DNA of 64,000 nt, taken from assembly GCA_031216915.1 (NCBI GenBank), contig CM062290.1, forward strand, positions 168,535,453-168,599,452. Direction: 5' to 3'. Source of the DNA: Pictodentalium vernedei. Its lineage: Eukaryota; Mollusca; Scaphopoda; Dentaliida; Dentaliidae. A program made the translations under genes and the position numbers. The notes beneath the pieces were generated by a model that was not told the DNA's origin, made no database searches, and saw only the letters and a program-made list of their open reading frames with translations. This document shows positions 32,688 to 44,404 of the stretch, piece after piece. Position 1 is the first letter of the stretch, and every line of letters starts with the position of its first letter.

Positions 32688-34040
32688 TAACCAAACCATT
32701 GTGACAGTCGCGCATGTTCAGTAGCATACCTTGCTTATTATTAGTTGATGTAGTAACCTGCCACCTTGCGGCGTCATTGTTGTGGTGATATATTGTGTAT
32801 CGTTTGCATGCGTACACATATATCTGAAATGGCACGTGCCTATCGGTGCTAATTATAGGAGATTCCAACTCATTGAGCCCAGGACCTTAGTATTATGTGA
32901 TATTGACTTCTTGCACTTTTAGAAAGTTCTCACGCAGGTTATCACCCAAAGTCACCAGTCACGTGACCGGAAGGAGTGGGTGAGGTTGCCATGGTAGCCC
33001 ACGTGAACGGCCATCTTGTGACGTCTTTCCCATGGTCCCATTCCGTATGCGTATCGCGTGTTTCTAAGGCGACGCACATTTCCGCCAGCCATTTTCACTA
33101 TGGACGCCGCCATATTGGTTGTTAGGGGTAGCACGTGGTTGCTATGGAGCCCAATGACTTTCTTGTTGGACAAGGGCGTGTTCTGTGGGTGTGTTCGATT
33201 CAGCGAGAGTACATCGAATCACCACAAACAACTCAACAATGACTGAAATCTACCACAACGGACTTTTTACTGGTCGAATCCCCGCCGAAACTTACTCAAA
33301 GGGACCTTTATGAGCTTCGCCCCACACGAGTACAAGATGCTTATGGGGAGAGGCCTCAATGAGACCCTAACTCATAGCCCTCACAGCCTCCTTTGCCTTC
33401 TTAGCCCCCACCACATGTCCTTCCCTGACTCATAGCCCTCACCTCTTATCATCATCTTGCCATACCCCTCTAGTGAACATCTGCCGTATGAGGATAAATG
33501 GCCTATGAGGTGAGGCCTCACCTCACACACCTCTTATTCTCACCACGCTTCAGGTGATCACTCGTGATCACCTATGGTGATTATATTGATCGCCTGTGGT
33601 GTTCACTAGTGATCATCTCCCCGTATGAGGATAAGAGGGGTGCGAGGTGAGCCCTGGGTCACTGAGTGGGGGAGGGTGGGGGCTTCTGGTAGGATAGGGA
33701 GGGCGACTGTCTTGCTCTTAGCAAGGGTGTCTGGTACATGGTCAATTGGAAGGGTCTCCCGGGCAGATCCCCATGAATTACAGGGCAAGCTAAGGATAGG
33801 GTCATTGGGAAGGGCCAACAGGTCAAACATGGATGGGATAGTGGGTCACATGGGGAGGTCTTCTGGTCAAAGTTTCCTGGCGGGGTTTGGGTCACCGGGG
33901 AACTGTGTCGCTCGTGGAAGGGATGCGGGAATAGGGTCTCAGGGCAGGTCTTCCTTGGAAGGGGTAGTGAGATGTTGGGTTGTAACTGTATAATCTGCAT
34001 GAGGCGTAAACTAATGAATCTATACAGATGACATAACACC
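32688..34040. other. No gene supported; inverted and G-rich degenerate repeats
   Basis: 33470-33660 folds back loosely (GTATGAGGATAAGAGG against its complement; GGTGAGGCCTCACC palindrome; GTGATCAC repeats). 33640-33990 is a G-rich strand with decayed repeats of GGTCTTCTGGT and GGGTCA. The 122- and 127-residue ORFs over it are by-products of that composition. Confidence 0.5.
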
Positions 34041-35227
34041 ATTCATGAAAACTGAAGTTCTTCGGCGAGTGTAAAAAAAGTCTCCAAATAGAGCCATCTG
34101 GAGGCTTATTTTACAAAATGTCTCCTGGGGAAGCACGAGCTTGAACTTTCGCCGGATAGATTAAAAATAAAATATCAACGTGAGAGGGAAAACAGTTCCA
34201 TACCTTTCTCAAAACAAAGATTTAGATATTTGTGATACATCGCATAATGTTGGACCCCCGCCCCTTCCCGAAATATCCGCCATCCTAATATAGATTCCTA
34301 GCATGCGCCTACTCCCTACATCCCCCCTCCGGAATTTACACATCTATTCATAGTGATAAAAGTTTGTTTTCACAGTATACCATAACAGGTTCTTTATTTG
34401 TGCGTCGCAGCTGCGAAGAATGATATCTAAATCTTTGTGTAGTGAAAGGTGTAATTACCAAAATATAACATTGTATGACAAATAAAAGAAGCTATCACAC
34501 ACACAATCAAGCTGTATTGATACCATATCAACAATATAAGAAAATAGTAATCATTCTTTTATTAGTGAAAAGAACAAGTCTGAAGGAACTCATATATAAG
34601 ATTCAAACCTGGTTTGACCCGCAATGACAGACGTGCCAAGACATTCACTGAGATCTTTCACAATATAAGTTTGAGAGCACATTTGAAAACTAAGACGGCG
34701 CATAAAGCGCGCGTGGCACTGTGGTGTGGAGGGGTAAAAATATTTTGAAATACCTATTTGAAAAATTGTTTAATGATAAAGTATTGTAAAATTTTGTTAC
34801 TGATGAATAAAATATCACAAATCTCATCCGTCACAGTCAGAAAGCGGAACACTCATTAAATTTTCTCTATCTTCAATTTTGGGGAAGGGGGAGGGTCATC
34901 ACTGGCTGGTGGGTTTGCTTTTCCCTCCTGTTGCATAAACGGTCCCCATGAATTTGTGTTTCCCCCAACCACAAACGTCCTCTTGTTCCCCGCCCCTCTG
35001 GCAGCCTTGGGTGAATGTATATGGCATTATTGTTCATATTCCCCGTGGATGGGCATTGTTTTGACAAGGGACTCATGCAAGTAATACCTTTATATCATAT
35101 ACGATCATATTCTGGACCTGTGGAATTTAATAGTTCTTCATCAAAACCTCAATGTTTCCACTGTTTTCTGTGTTTTGTAGTTATACTCCTTCTCACGTGT
35201 CTTGCCGGATATGTTAGCTGATGCACT
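34041..35227. other. No recognisable feature
   Basis: AT-rich, unique-looking sequence. No ORF, repeat or RNA signal that I can support. Confidence 0.5.
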
Positions 35228-35240
35228 AATAGTAAGAAAG

Positions 35241-35596
35241 GGAGCTCGGTGGCTCAGTTGGTAGAGGTGCAGGCTGCAAGCCGAGAGGTCCTCGGTTCGA
35301 ATCCCACCTGCGACAACCGCGTTGTGTCCTTGGGCAAGACACTTCATCTCCATTGCCTGCGTGGGGGCACGATGACGCCGTGTACTAAGGCGTACTGCAC
35401 GTCGATGGTACGCATGTCTTCAACCAATCTAACCCTGCCTGTGCTGCAGTGCGGAGTTACGATGTTGGGGAGCTGGCAGCTGCTCGTCGTTGCTCGGTGG
35501 TTCTCTCCGGGTACTCCGGCTTCCTTCACCCGTAAAACTGTCACGGTCATGATTAGCCATTGTGCATAAATATGTGACCTTAAACATCAATAAATA
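35241..35596 (+). mobile_element. tRNA-derived SINE, best copy, 13-bp target duplication
   Basis: The tRNA-like head has an A box at 35250-35261 (TGGCTCAGTTGG) and a perfect B box GGTTCGAATCC at 35294-35304. It is followed by the family core (TGTCCTTGGGCAAGACAC), the CGGTGGTTCTCTCCGGGTA block and an AATAAATAAATA tail. AATAGTAAGAAAG is repeated at 35228-35240 and 35597-35609. RNA polymerase III transcription and LINE-driven mobilisation are expected for such elements. Confidence 0.95.
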
Positions 35597-35609
35597 AATA
35601 GTAAGAAAG

Positions 35610-36321
35610 ATAACTGAGTAACAGAGCTGACTTAGAAACATGGGACATTACATAAATGAAGCTTAAATTCTTTAGATAACAGGACATATTATTCACTATA
35701 TATTTCACCATCTTTAAAGGCAGGTAGGAGTGCTGCCCCTCCCACAAAACAAAATCTTTGTCTCGTTAGGAAGTAGTAGGCATATAGGCATAGAACTGAA
35801 TAAGTTGCTTCTGATTTAGTAACATGTTAGTCGGACTAGCACCAGAAATGAGCCCTCCGCCACGACTTTTACAATGGCATTGCCGATTGCCGTGACTGAT
35901 CTCGGTCATTGTAATCTTTGTCTGAAAAGCTCGACGAAAAGCACGGGAATGTGTATGTAAAAACCGTCAAGCAAATACATTTCATGGTATGGTTGGCCCA
36001 ACATGGCTCGCAATCTCTGAAGACAGTTTTGGCCTTGCACACAGGATAATAATGGGTTGTAAGCAGTTTTATTTCCAAATGAAACAAAATACTGCATTTT
36101 GATTGGCTTAGAGGTACAGTGTAACTTGCAATCCACAGTAGCTTTTTTTACACTGCGGTTAACCACGGTATAAAAATAAGAATACACAATAGCAGGCTAT
36201 ATGGCTAAAAATGTGCCTATTTTTCATTATTAATTCATACCTTCTGGTCGGTTATGTTAGAACAAAAATAAAAATACAGGAAGTTTTATATTTATGTGCA
36301 ATAAAAATATGACAGAAAAAG
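35610..36321. other. No recognisable feature
   Basis: Short ORFs only; nothing supported. Confidence 0.5.
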
Positions 36322-36363
36322 ATGTCATTGGAACTGGCTCATTGAACCAGTCCCAATGACATC
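36322..36363. repeat. Short hairpin
   Basis: GATGTCATTGGAACTGG pairs with CCAGTCCCAATGACATC with one mismatch. Confidence 0.8.
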
Positions 36364-36483
36364 CATATGCGTCTGGTTTTATTAAGAAACTTACAAAGTA
36401 CAAATTTTCTGTTAGTTTTTTTTCCCTCAGTTAAGATTAAAATATTAAGTACATCAAAATTCTTGGATATAAATCCGTTATCT

Positions 36484-36606
36484 TTGTGTTTTCCAGGGTG
36501 TATAGGAATTTACACCGGTCTGGGAACTCATACACCCTTCGGCTTTGCCTCAGGGTGTATGAGTTCCCAAACCGGTGTAAATTCCCATACACCCTGGAAA
36601 ACACAA
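36484..36606. mobile_element. Foldback element, 54-bp arms, 15-nt loop
   Basis: Arms 36484-36537 and 36553-36606 differ at two positions. The loop is TTCGGCTTTGCCTCA. It is related to the messier element at 4219-4409. No target duplication was identified. Confidence 0.85.
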
Positions 36607-37777
36607 GGGGTGCGCTTTTTTGCTCTCTCCAGTAGATATCCAGGAGATCTTCCGGTAGTCGCACTACAAAAACGTGTCTGGAGATCTCCACAACGGATAA
36701 ATAGAACAAAAATGGAGATATTTTTGTCACTTGTAGTCTACCAACTCTCAGAAAATGATGAAACGGTGACCTGGTTACAGATATCGGCGCTGATTTACTG
36801 AGTGTGATGTACGTTTAACAACATGTCGTTGTCTGAGAAATTAAAGTTTATTTACAATCTTGAAAAATTTTGCGTTTTTCTCTGTTACTGCTTTCCGTTT
36901 CAAATTTTCGTGATATATGAATTCACGCAAAAATAAAACGCTTAGCAAAATTTTTGATGAATAGTTTGGATTGGTGAATTCATTACAGTGATGTAGTCAC
37001 GAGGAGGTGGGGGGGGGGGCATCTCCCCCCCCCCCCCCCCCCCCCACATACACACACATTGTTACAAACCTGGTGGCGTTTGGTATTTATTGGCAAGGAG
37101 CGAAGTTGCAAACAGGCGAATTTAGGTGACATTCCTTAAATTCGTCATTAAATTGTTTATCGGGGATTTGGAAGTTAAATTTACGTCGCCTTATTGGTGC
37201 TGTGTTAATTGCTCTTCTTTTTGTACGCACGAATGCTGAATAAATGCATTGGTGGTTACGAAAATGACTTTGAACTCATCACACAATAACCCAAGTGTGT
37301 TTTGCGGCCATGATTGATTGCTCTCCTCTCCAGCTTCTACCTGCATTTTAGAATGGAGAGACTGGAGATCTCCAGGAGATCTCCACACAGCAAACGGATG
37401 CAACTGGAGACCTTCTGGAGCTCTCCCGGAAAGCAAAAAAACGCACCCAAGGATAACTTATATTATGTTCAATTAGATTGAAACCGAAGATCTGTAAATA
37501 AATTTAACTCTGGAGGGCAAAGAGTTAATAATCATTGAGTTTACCTTTTCATAAGCCCTGTACAAAACGGTTGAATGTTCATTTCGAAATACCATTGTTG
37601 TTCAAATGAAGATTGACTATACCGGGGTATAGAAAATATAAGTGTTTATACATTCCTGCTGGATCTGCTACAAGTTTCCAAATGGAGGCCAGAAAAGGGA
37701 GAAGCTTCCTCCATCTGAAATGATATATTGTTACAACATAAAGAATTGTTATGGGGTGAGTATTATAATAATAATAG
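36607..37777. other. No gene supported; G/C tracts
   Basis: A G run near 37010 is followed by a C run at about 37026-37045. Blocks of CTGGAGATCTCC recur between 36650 and 37430, a local family of short palindromes. Confidence 0.45.
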
Positions 37778-37779
37778 TA

Positions 37780-39353
37780 TACTACTCAAAGTTTGCTAAG
37801 CACCAAGTACATCCAACTACCTGTTTTACGTTTTAGTTGAAATATTATAATGAAAAGTGTATATATTTTTTTTATTTAATTACATCTTTAATGATTTAAG
37901 TACAGAAATTAAGATTTTTTTTTGTGTTTGGCATTATTTTTTAGCTTTTGAATACGATAACCATGGAAAATGGATATTTCTGGTAAAAGAGGAAATCTTT
38001 CAATATGCCAAAAAGTTGACGGAGCCAACTGGTATGGCTTCAATATCGAGCATGAGACCCATTACTGTTAATTACAGATTGACAACGCTTTCTCGTGCTC
38101 CGAAACAGGTTCCTGGTTATCCTTTGTGGGATATTGTTCCATTCTTGGACCCGCATGGCACCGCGCTCCTGGACACTTCTTTGATGGACTGGACGGGCTG
38201 AAATAGCAAGCTGCAACTCATTTCAGGCATGTTCGGTTGGATTAAGGTCAGGGGATTTTGCTGGCCAGTCCATACGCTCAATCCCCTCTCTCTGGCGGTA
38301 CTCCCCAACAGCATGGGCAACATGAGGACGGGAATTATCGTCCATCAGAATGAATCTATCACCCACTGCACCTGCATACAATCTGACGTGGACATCCAGG
38401 ATCTCATCAATATACCGCTGTGCAGTCAATGTACCACGTTCAAGGACACAGAGCTCCGTACGTCCATCGCAGCTGATGTCGCCCCAGACCATGATTGACC
38501 TTCCATCATAGAGGTCATGCTTAGCAATGCAGTCTGCATGGAATCGCTCTCCTGGTCTTCTCCATACCCCAGAACACCTGTCCGTGTGGTCTAGGAAGTA
38601 CCTTGACCCATCTGTAAAAAGGACAGGCCGCCAATCTTTTCTGGTCCATCAAACGTGGTCCATGGCCCATTCATATCGTGCCTGGCGGTGGTTCTGGAAT
38701 AGCAGAGTGCGAATACGTGGTCTTCTCGATCGGAGACCACCTTCTTGCAATCTTGCCCGGATAGACTACGTCGGAACATTTACCCCGGATGCATTCTGAA
38801 GGTCACTGCGAAGCTGGGTTGCTGTGGCAAAGCGGTTCCTACGGGGCTGAATGATGAAAAACCTATTTTCAGCTGCTGATGTTGCCCTGTCTCTGCCACC
38901 ACCATGCCGTCTTACTGGTGTGCCATACTGCAGAAATTTTGCGCAGGCTCTGGTGATCACCGTATGGTGCACACCAGGGTCTTCACTAGCCTGACGATGG
39001 GTAGTCCCTTTACCCCACTATCCCTACAGCCCGCAACATTTCTGCTTCAGACAAATGTCTTTTTGCATTTGCCATATTCAATCATTAAATCGCAAAGGTG
39101 TGTTGAAATGAAGATTGAATATCCTACACATGTCATGTACATGTAGACAGAACACGAAAACATCAAGAAAATCAAGGGGTACATGTTTTCCATGGATGTC
39201 ACAAGTTTGCCTGTCAAGAGAGCTAATGTTAACACTTGGGACCATCTCAATACATTCCTCAATCATATCCTCCAACAAATATCGCAAATATGTCACAAGC
39301 AAATTTCACAATGATGTGTCAAATATTTGGTGCTTAGCAAACTCTGAGTAGTA
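37780..39353 (-). mobile_element. Second Tc1-like transposon with both ends
   Basis: Ends are TACTACTCAAAGTTTGCTAA and, on the other strand, TACTACTCAGAGTTTGCTAA. TA duplications lie at 37778-37779 and 39354-39355. Length is about 1574 bp. Its sequence is not closely related to the element at 13915. Confidence 0.9.
38040..39030 (-). pseudogene. Tc1-like transposase, lightly broken
   Basis: Minus-strand segments in order: HHTVITRACAKFLQYGTP, RDRATSAAENRFFIIQP (DNA-binding part), LFTDGSRYFLDHTDR, IMVWGDISCDGRTELCVL, RFILMDDNSRPHVAHAV, MDWPAKSPDLNPTEHA, then TGA where a Trp is expected, NELQLAISARPVHQ and a terminal SHARY stop at 38040. The second D (MDDN) and last acidic residue (PTE) of the catalytic triad are present. 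Several stops or frameshifts interrupt the first half. It ends at the position usual for the family. Confidence 0.88.
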
Positions 39354-39481
39354 TAATTGGAATCATACCCTGGACTTCGACTATATCGTGATTTCTGGCG
39401 ATGTTTCAACGACGTTCATTTATCAAGTCACTCATAATTGATGGCATTATTTTCGAAACATTGATGAATGAATGAGTGAAA

Positions 39482-39540
39482 AGTTTCAGCGCGCCGAAGG
39501 CGCACAGGGACGATGTGGGATTTAAATCCCTTGCGATCCG
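39482..39540 (-). other. GC-rich double hairpin, lone copy
   Basis: On the minus strand: GGATCGCAA, GGGATTTAAATCCC, ACATCGTCCCT, GTGCGCCTTCGGCGCGC, TGAAAC. The first stem has a different sequence from other copies yet still pairs fully; the second contains a G-U pair. No related ORF lies within 2 kb on either side. Confidence 0.75.
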
Positions 39541-39981
39541 AATAACTTTGTTTGCTTTATAACTTTATTTGATTATGAATCCACGCGAGTCAGAAACGAG
39601 AATCAATAATCTTATTTGGTTTGAGTGTGTGCACTGGCAGTAGGATAGTGGGTGCAGATCTCCGAGAACTCCGAACTGGAAGATGACTAGGAAATGTGCA
39701 TAACTACTAGAATTCTGCTCTGTGTTTGCTTAGAGACGTGGGCATATTTCTGGTAATACTGAAACCGCGGTTTGTTGATTTGTTTCGAAACATTAATTTT
39801 CAAGTGCACATATTATATAAACACGAGAAACGTTAATTAGCCGACAGGCCTAAAAATAACCATCTTGTACAAAATTCCAAACATTTCTGTGTGAATATAG
39901 ACAATTTTCCACTCGGAATATGATCGGTATTGATAATTTTCCGATATAGTAAATAGCTGTACTGTGATCACAAAGGCAGAT

Positions 39982-40032
39982 AGAGTATTTCGACCGGATC
40001 GCGACTTGGTCGCGATCCGGCCGAAATACTCT
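39982..40032. repeat. Hairpin with 24-bp arms
   Basis: AGAGTATTTCGACCGGATCG and GCGAC pair with GTCGCGATCCGG and CCGAAATACTCT with one mismatch and a short loop. Confidence 0.85.
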
Positions 40033-41422
40033 TTCTATTTACCTTCCCCAACACTACAGCATCTTGCCTATCGAAAAGGGAAATTCGTGGACAGTGTGAT
40101 CTGATCGCGAACATGGCTGCTTTTATAATGGTAGTACTAAACGTAGCATTTACACATATACATAGTTAGTCTAACCAAAGACTTATCCCACCTTCCCTAC
40201 ACACGCAATCACCCAGTCACGCCCATGTTATAAATATACAGAGTTATTATACTCGCACACACTGATACACACATATAGCCAACCACACATACATATGTTC
40301 GAATATGAACGCTGATTGCGTAATCATAAGTTCGGGTTACAAGTTGACCGATAAACAACCCAAATGTCTGAAGTGTGCATCTTTTTTCTTCTACCGGACC
40401 CTTTTTCCTGCAAGTCTTATCACCATTGGTTAAAGGCCCCTCGAATTAACAACTAATGCAAGTGCACTAGCCATCATAAATTTGATTTTGTCTTGGTATC
40501 TTTCCCTACTGCTTTTGCATTTTTTCCTCTCCTCTTTCAGCCTTCATTTTGCCGAAAAATAGTCACACGTGACCACCAAAATCTTGGAATCGCCCCGCGC
40601 CCCTGAGGCCAGGGGCCGCTGGACTTACTCACAATGCGTGAGTCGGCTTAGCGTTCCTGTCTAGTTTTCTGTCCTGAAGTGTGCAAACTACTGAAGACGA
40701 TTGCAAACTCGCCCAGTTCCAGCACATATGTCCGAAACCATCCTCAGACACATATAATACTTCCAGGTGAAGGAGACAATTATTATTGAAGAAAGCCCAT
40801 CAATATCGTAACCGCGTACGGTTTGAATGGGATCAGCATGTCACAAAGTATAGCTCATCTGTTTGAACCTAGCGGCTTTCCCACTAAATTAGCCCAGTGG
40901 CGTCGCGAAGATGACCGATGGGAGGGGGTGAAAACCTGATTTGTCCCGATTGCGATGGCTCAAGTTTCGACTAATATTCCATCTACATCATCAGGGCATG
41001 CCTTCCACGAGCAGGAATATTAGTCAGTCGGAATTATAGTTAAAAACCTCATGATGTCGTGGAAACTTATAAGTGAATAAATAAAATATACAAGCAGTAG
41101 TCGCGACGCACCGTCTTATTCAGTTAATTCGTACTGTATCGGTACTCCAAATTGATCATGCCGGGCCACCAACAAACCGAAAATCGGGATATCCATTCAT
41201 ATGACCGACTGTGTGTGTGGCACAAGTTCAAGTATTAAATCTGATCTTTTTTTTAAGAAAGTGTATGGTTACTAGCAAGGGGGAATTGATCTTTAAGACA
41301 CCCATCCTGATGAAAATGTCGCGACTGGAAAATTATAGTTACGCCCCTGCGGTGGAAACGCGTTCAGCTGCTGAACTTTTTGTAAAGCGATTCGAACATG
41401 ACGAGAAGAACTAGGCGTTTTC
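40033..41422. other. No recognisable feature
   Basis: Probably includes intron or upstream sequence of the gene whose last exon is at 41698; no other exon could be identified. Confidence 0.4.
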
Positions 41423-41670
41423 CGCCCTTTACCTAACGTAACGGCAAAAACCGACCAGCGCTATTCTCAAAAATCGCCAATTAATTTTCATTATTTTTTT
41501 CATTTTTTGTCTCAAAACATAGGTTATGACCCTCGTTGGAACTAGCTCCTCGAGCTCGTTCCAACGAGGGGTCATAACGTATGTTTTTGAGACAAAAAAT
41601 GAAAACAATTAGTTATTCAAGAATTTTTTTTGCAAGTGTCGTCTGCTTTTCATGTTAGGTAAAGGGTTAA
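41423..41670. mobile_element. TTAACCC palindromic MITE, just upstream of an exon
   Basis: Left end decayed (CCGCCCTTTACCTAACGTA), right end GTTAGGTAAAGGGTTAA intact, centre GAGCTCCTCGAGCTCG. It stops 27 bp before the exon at 41698, so it lies in the intron next to the polypyrimidine tract. Confidence 0.85.
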
Positions 41671-41697
41671 CCTCAATATTTTTCTTTTTATTTACAG

Positions 41698-42061
41698 TTC
41701 CGGTGTAAGCTCAGGGAGGGTACGTATATCTGACACCGTCCATCAAAAGAACTTCTCTCGAAAATACGGAAGAATTATATTTCAGAGAAGTTTGGCATCA
41801 CAGACTCAGAATGTTCCATCAATTGAAGCAGGAGATAGATTGTTGTCCCCATCGTACTGGTTATTGGTACATGGCGGCATAGTGCGAACGGACGTGAAAG
41901 AAAGCATTCCGGAACCGTGGGAAATGCAGGGTTTTTGGAAATACAGAGATGAACAGTTACTGAAGCAACAGCAAGCACAATTTGCCAAAACAGTCGTAAA
42001 AGGTGGTAGTGCAGAGGATGCTACTAAAAAATGGAGAGGTGTTAATACCCGACACCAGTAA
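41698..42061 (+). CDS. Probable terminal coding exon, unknown protein
   Basis: A polypyrimidine tract and TTTACAG precede 41698. From there one frame (first full codon 41699) stays open for 120 residues to TAA at 42059-42061, starting SGVSSGRVRISDTVHQKNFS and containing SPSYWLLVHGGIVRTDVKE, IPEPWEMQGFWKYRDEQLL and an amphipathic Gln-rich KQQQAQFAKTV. Balanced composition, conserved-looking aromatic residues and the clean acceptor suggest a real C-terminus. I do not recognise the family. Upstream exons are outside what I can identify, and the exon phase implied is 1. Confidence 0.6.
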
Positions 42062-42345
42062 CGAGGCACTGGGACCAATACCTTACAACTTCACCAATTA
42101 TATTTTCCAGAAAATTATTCTCTTTATGGAAATACAGGCGCCAGTATTTGTCTGACACGGGGGCTATGATCCATGACATCGGGGCTGGAGAGTCCCCGGA
42201 CCCACCGGACGACCATGATTTGGCTCGGTGGGTGACATTTTTGTTTTAATTGGGATAAAGCCGTAATATCTGAGTCTCTGAAGGCTCTGAGAGAGACAAA
42301 ACGAAATGCAAAAAAAATAAATAATTAAAATTTTTTTTTTTTAAA

Positions 42346-42437
42346 TTGTGGATTGTGGAACTAGGGTGTCAAAAACAGGTGTCATGGCGATTCGCCATAA
42401 CTGTTTTTTGATACCCTAGTCCCACAAGCCACAAATT
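42346..42437. repeat. Imperfect palindrome abutting a MITE
   Basis: GTGGAACTAGGGTGTCAAAA and CAGGTGTCATGGCGA pair loosely with TCGCCATAACTG and TTTTTTGATACCCTAGTCCCAC. Confidence 0.7.
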
Positions 42438-42676
42438 TAACCCTTTACCCATCGAATCGCCCGCATCCGCCCGTGTAATATGCAAATTCAGTAGTTGAAA
42501 AAATATTCTTTTTCCACAAATTTCAACAAAACCATATCATGTGACCCCTCGTTGGAACGAGCTCGTTCCAAAGAGGGGTCACATGATACGGTTTTGTTGA
42601 AATTTTTGGAAAAATTTGAAAAAATGATATTTAAAAAAATAAATTTTGATATCGTCTGCGTTGGGTGAAGGGTTAA
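42437..42676. mobile_element. TTAACCC palindromic MITE, subfamily 2
   Basis: Starts TTAACCCTTTACCCATCGAA and ends GTTGGGTGAAGGGTTAA. The arms are CAACAAAACCATATCATGTG and complement, unlike the main subfamily, but the GAACGAGCTCGTTCC centre is kept. Shared with 53553-53709. Confidence 0.85.
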
Positions 42677-43069
42677 TAAGTACGATATAACTCACAAAAG
42701 AGACTGAGTATGCATCAGCCAGTGATTGTGTAGAAGGTTTCTGGTATCGATTGTCTGGTATCGAACTGTAATAGGACTCTCGCAATATAATTAACTCTGC
42801 CCAATCAACAGTGATTATATGCCCACAGTTTATTCCTATTATACGCGTGTATCAGGTCTCCCGGAATATTATCTCTTTCTTTATGTTGTATGATTTTATC
42901 TCTCCGGCGAATTTGGCCGATATCCCCGACAGGGGTGGGCGTGCTACCCCCCCCCCCCCCTTCCGCCTGAACCCCCCCCCCCCCCCTGGCGTTGGCGCAA
43001 ACTATGTGAAAATAACTGACTGAAACGGATTATTAGCTTTTCAAAAGGCGTGACAATTTATCGGTAGAT
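42677..43069. other. No gene supported; C tracts
   Basis: C runs at about 42949-42960 and 42973-42985. Otherwise AT-rich unique sequence. Confidence 0.5.
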
Positions 43070-43180
43070 AGATTAACACTCTTTTGAAGTGTTAATGATT
43101 TATTTCAGTAATTTATATTCGCTGGAAGAAAATACAGTTGTGGTAAATACAATTGTACAAGTTTTGTAGTATTGGCCCCC
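43070..43180. mobile_element. Fragment of a foldback MITE (59116 family)
   Basis: GTGTTAATGATTTATTTCAG, AGAAAATACA, ATACAATTGTACAAG and GTAGTATTGGCCCCCTGG match the element at 59116-59313. Confidence 0.6.
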
Positions 43181-43439
43181 TGGCTTCATTTTTTGGTATA
43201 TAAATTATTCGTGGAGTATTTTCAGTTCGAAACTTTCAGAAACATACGTGAGCAGTGCTATTCTTTCGTTAGTCACTCACGTATTGCAAACTGATCTCGG
43301 CAGTCTGTTGCCGCGTCATTTTGAAAGGGTTGCAATCTGAGGTGTATCTGTCACTAGCAATTGCATTCCTGGTATTCTACCACTTGAAAGCTTCTGGCGG
43401 CTATCTGACTCAAGAAGTAACGATCCTCATCATAGGCCT

Positions 43440-44404
43440 CCTACATATAGAGAAAACACGGACCAAATCTCTTGATAAACTCCCTCTATAAACCTTTCCG
43501 AAACTTTGAAACGCTCTCGACGACGCAACTCGTAATACCAGTAACAGATAAGAGTTTAAGAAAAACTTGACTTCCTTCCAAATTTCTTTCATCTTATTCC
43601 ACTTTAGTCAATTGTGATAATTCCTACTGTCCTGACTGCACTTAGTAAACTTGTAATCAAGAATAACCTTAACACGTGTTTACATAAAGCAACAGGCGTA
43701 CTCTCTGCTTTTATCTGGAATTTCCGTCATGGTCAAACTTACTGCTCACTCCAACAGCAAAGAATACGCAAAACAACCCAATAGGAGCCTGTTGTCAATA
43801 ATATCGAAGAACACTTAGCTCGAAGGAGCTATCTACCTAAGAGATTAAGTCCATGGCAAATAATGAAATGCACCACTGCTAGTACTCAGTAAGTGACCCA
43901 GGCACAATAAAGATGCGAGACTTGTCTGCAGGCGCACTCGTTGAACACCCAAACATGATGTTGCTCTCTGAATGTGCTGGCCGACATGGATGCTCAGTTC
44001 ACATAGAGTTATCCCTTTATCGCTCTCCGAACGACCTCGAGTGCTTGATGGGACTTGGCACCGAGTAATGGAGTGGTCATTAAGAGCAGCTATTTCGTAT
44101 CAATGTATCAATCCCTAACCACTAATCTCCCACTGGCATTTGTGCTGGAAAACATCCTGCAAATGTATCTTGGCAATGAAAAAATTCGAGCCCCAGTCCC
44201 AACTTTTCGTCACATACTTTTTTTTCCTAAATCTGAATCATTTGGTCAGAGTTTGTCTGCAACTCCACTTCCTTCAAGTGGGTGACAGGTAGCCAACCAA
44301 TCTGGCTATGCCACTCCCTACAGTATACTATTTACTAAACTTATGAAATATATCTATTTGTAACCATTATTTATGTATACCGTGAATAAATTATCTGAAT
44401 CTGA
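43440..44404 (+). pseudogene. CR1/jockey-like LINE 3' end, decayed copy
   Basis: A frame near 43510-43610 reads DATRNTSNR, stop, EFKKNLTSFQISF, equivalent to the LDISSRKSRNRKELKTNL region of the copy at 4883. The 3' UTR keeps AGCCAACCAATCTGGCTATG near 44293 and ends GTGAATAAATTATCTGAATC. The RT core is absent and about 400 bp of unrelated sequence separates coding from tail. Confidence 0.65.

Noticed and set aside
33239..33320. 24-codon ORF MTEIYHNGLFTGRI...
   Set aside because: Too short and without a splice donor at its end; no basis to call it coding.
33625..34042. Overlapping ORFs of 122 and 127 residues on opposite strands
   Set aside because: Composition follows the G-rich degenerate repeat; no motif, no homology and mirror-image openness.
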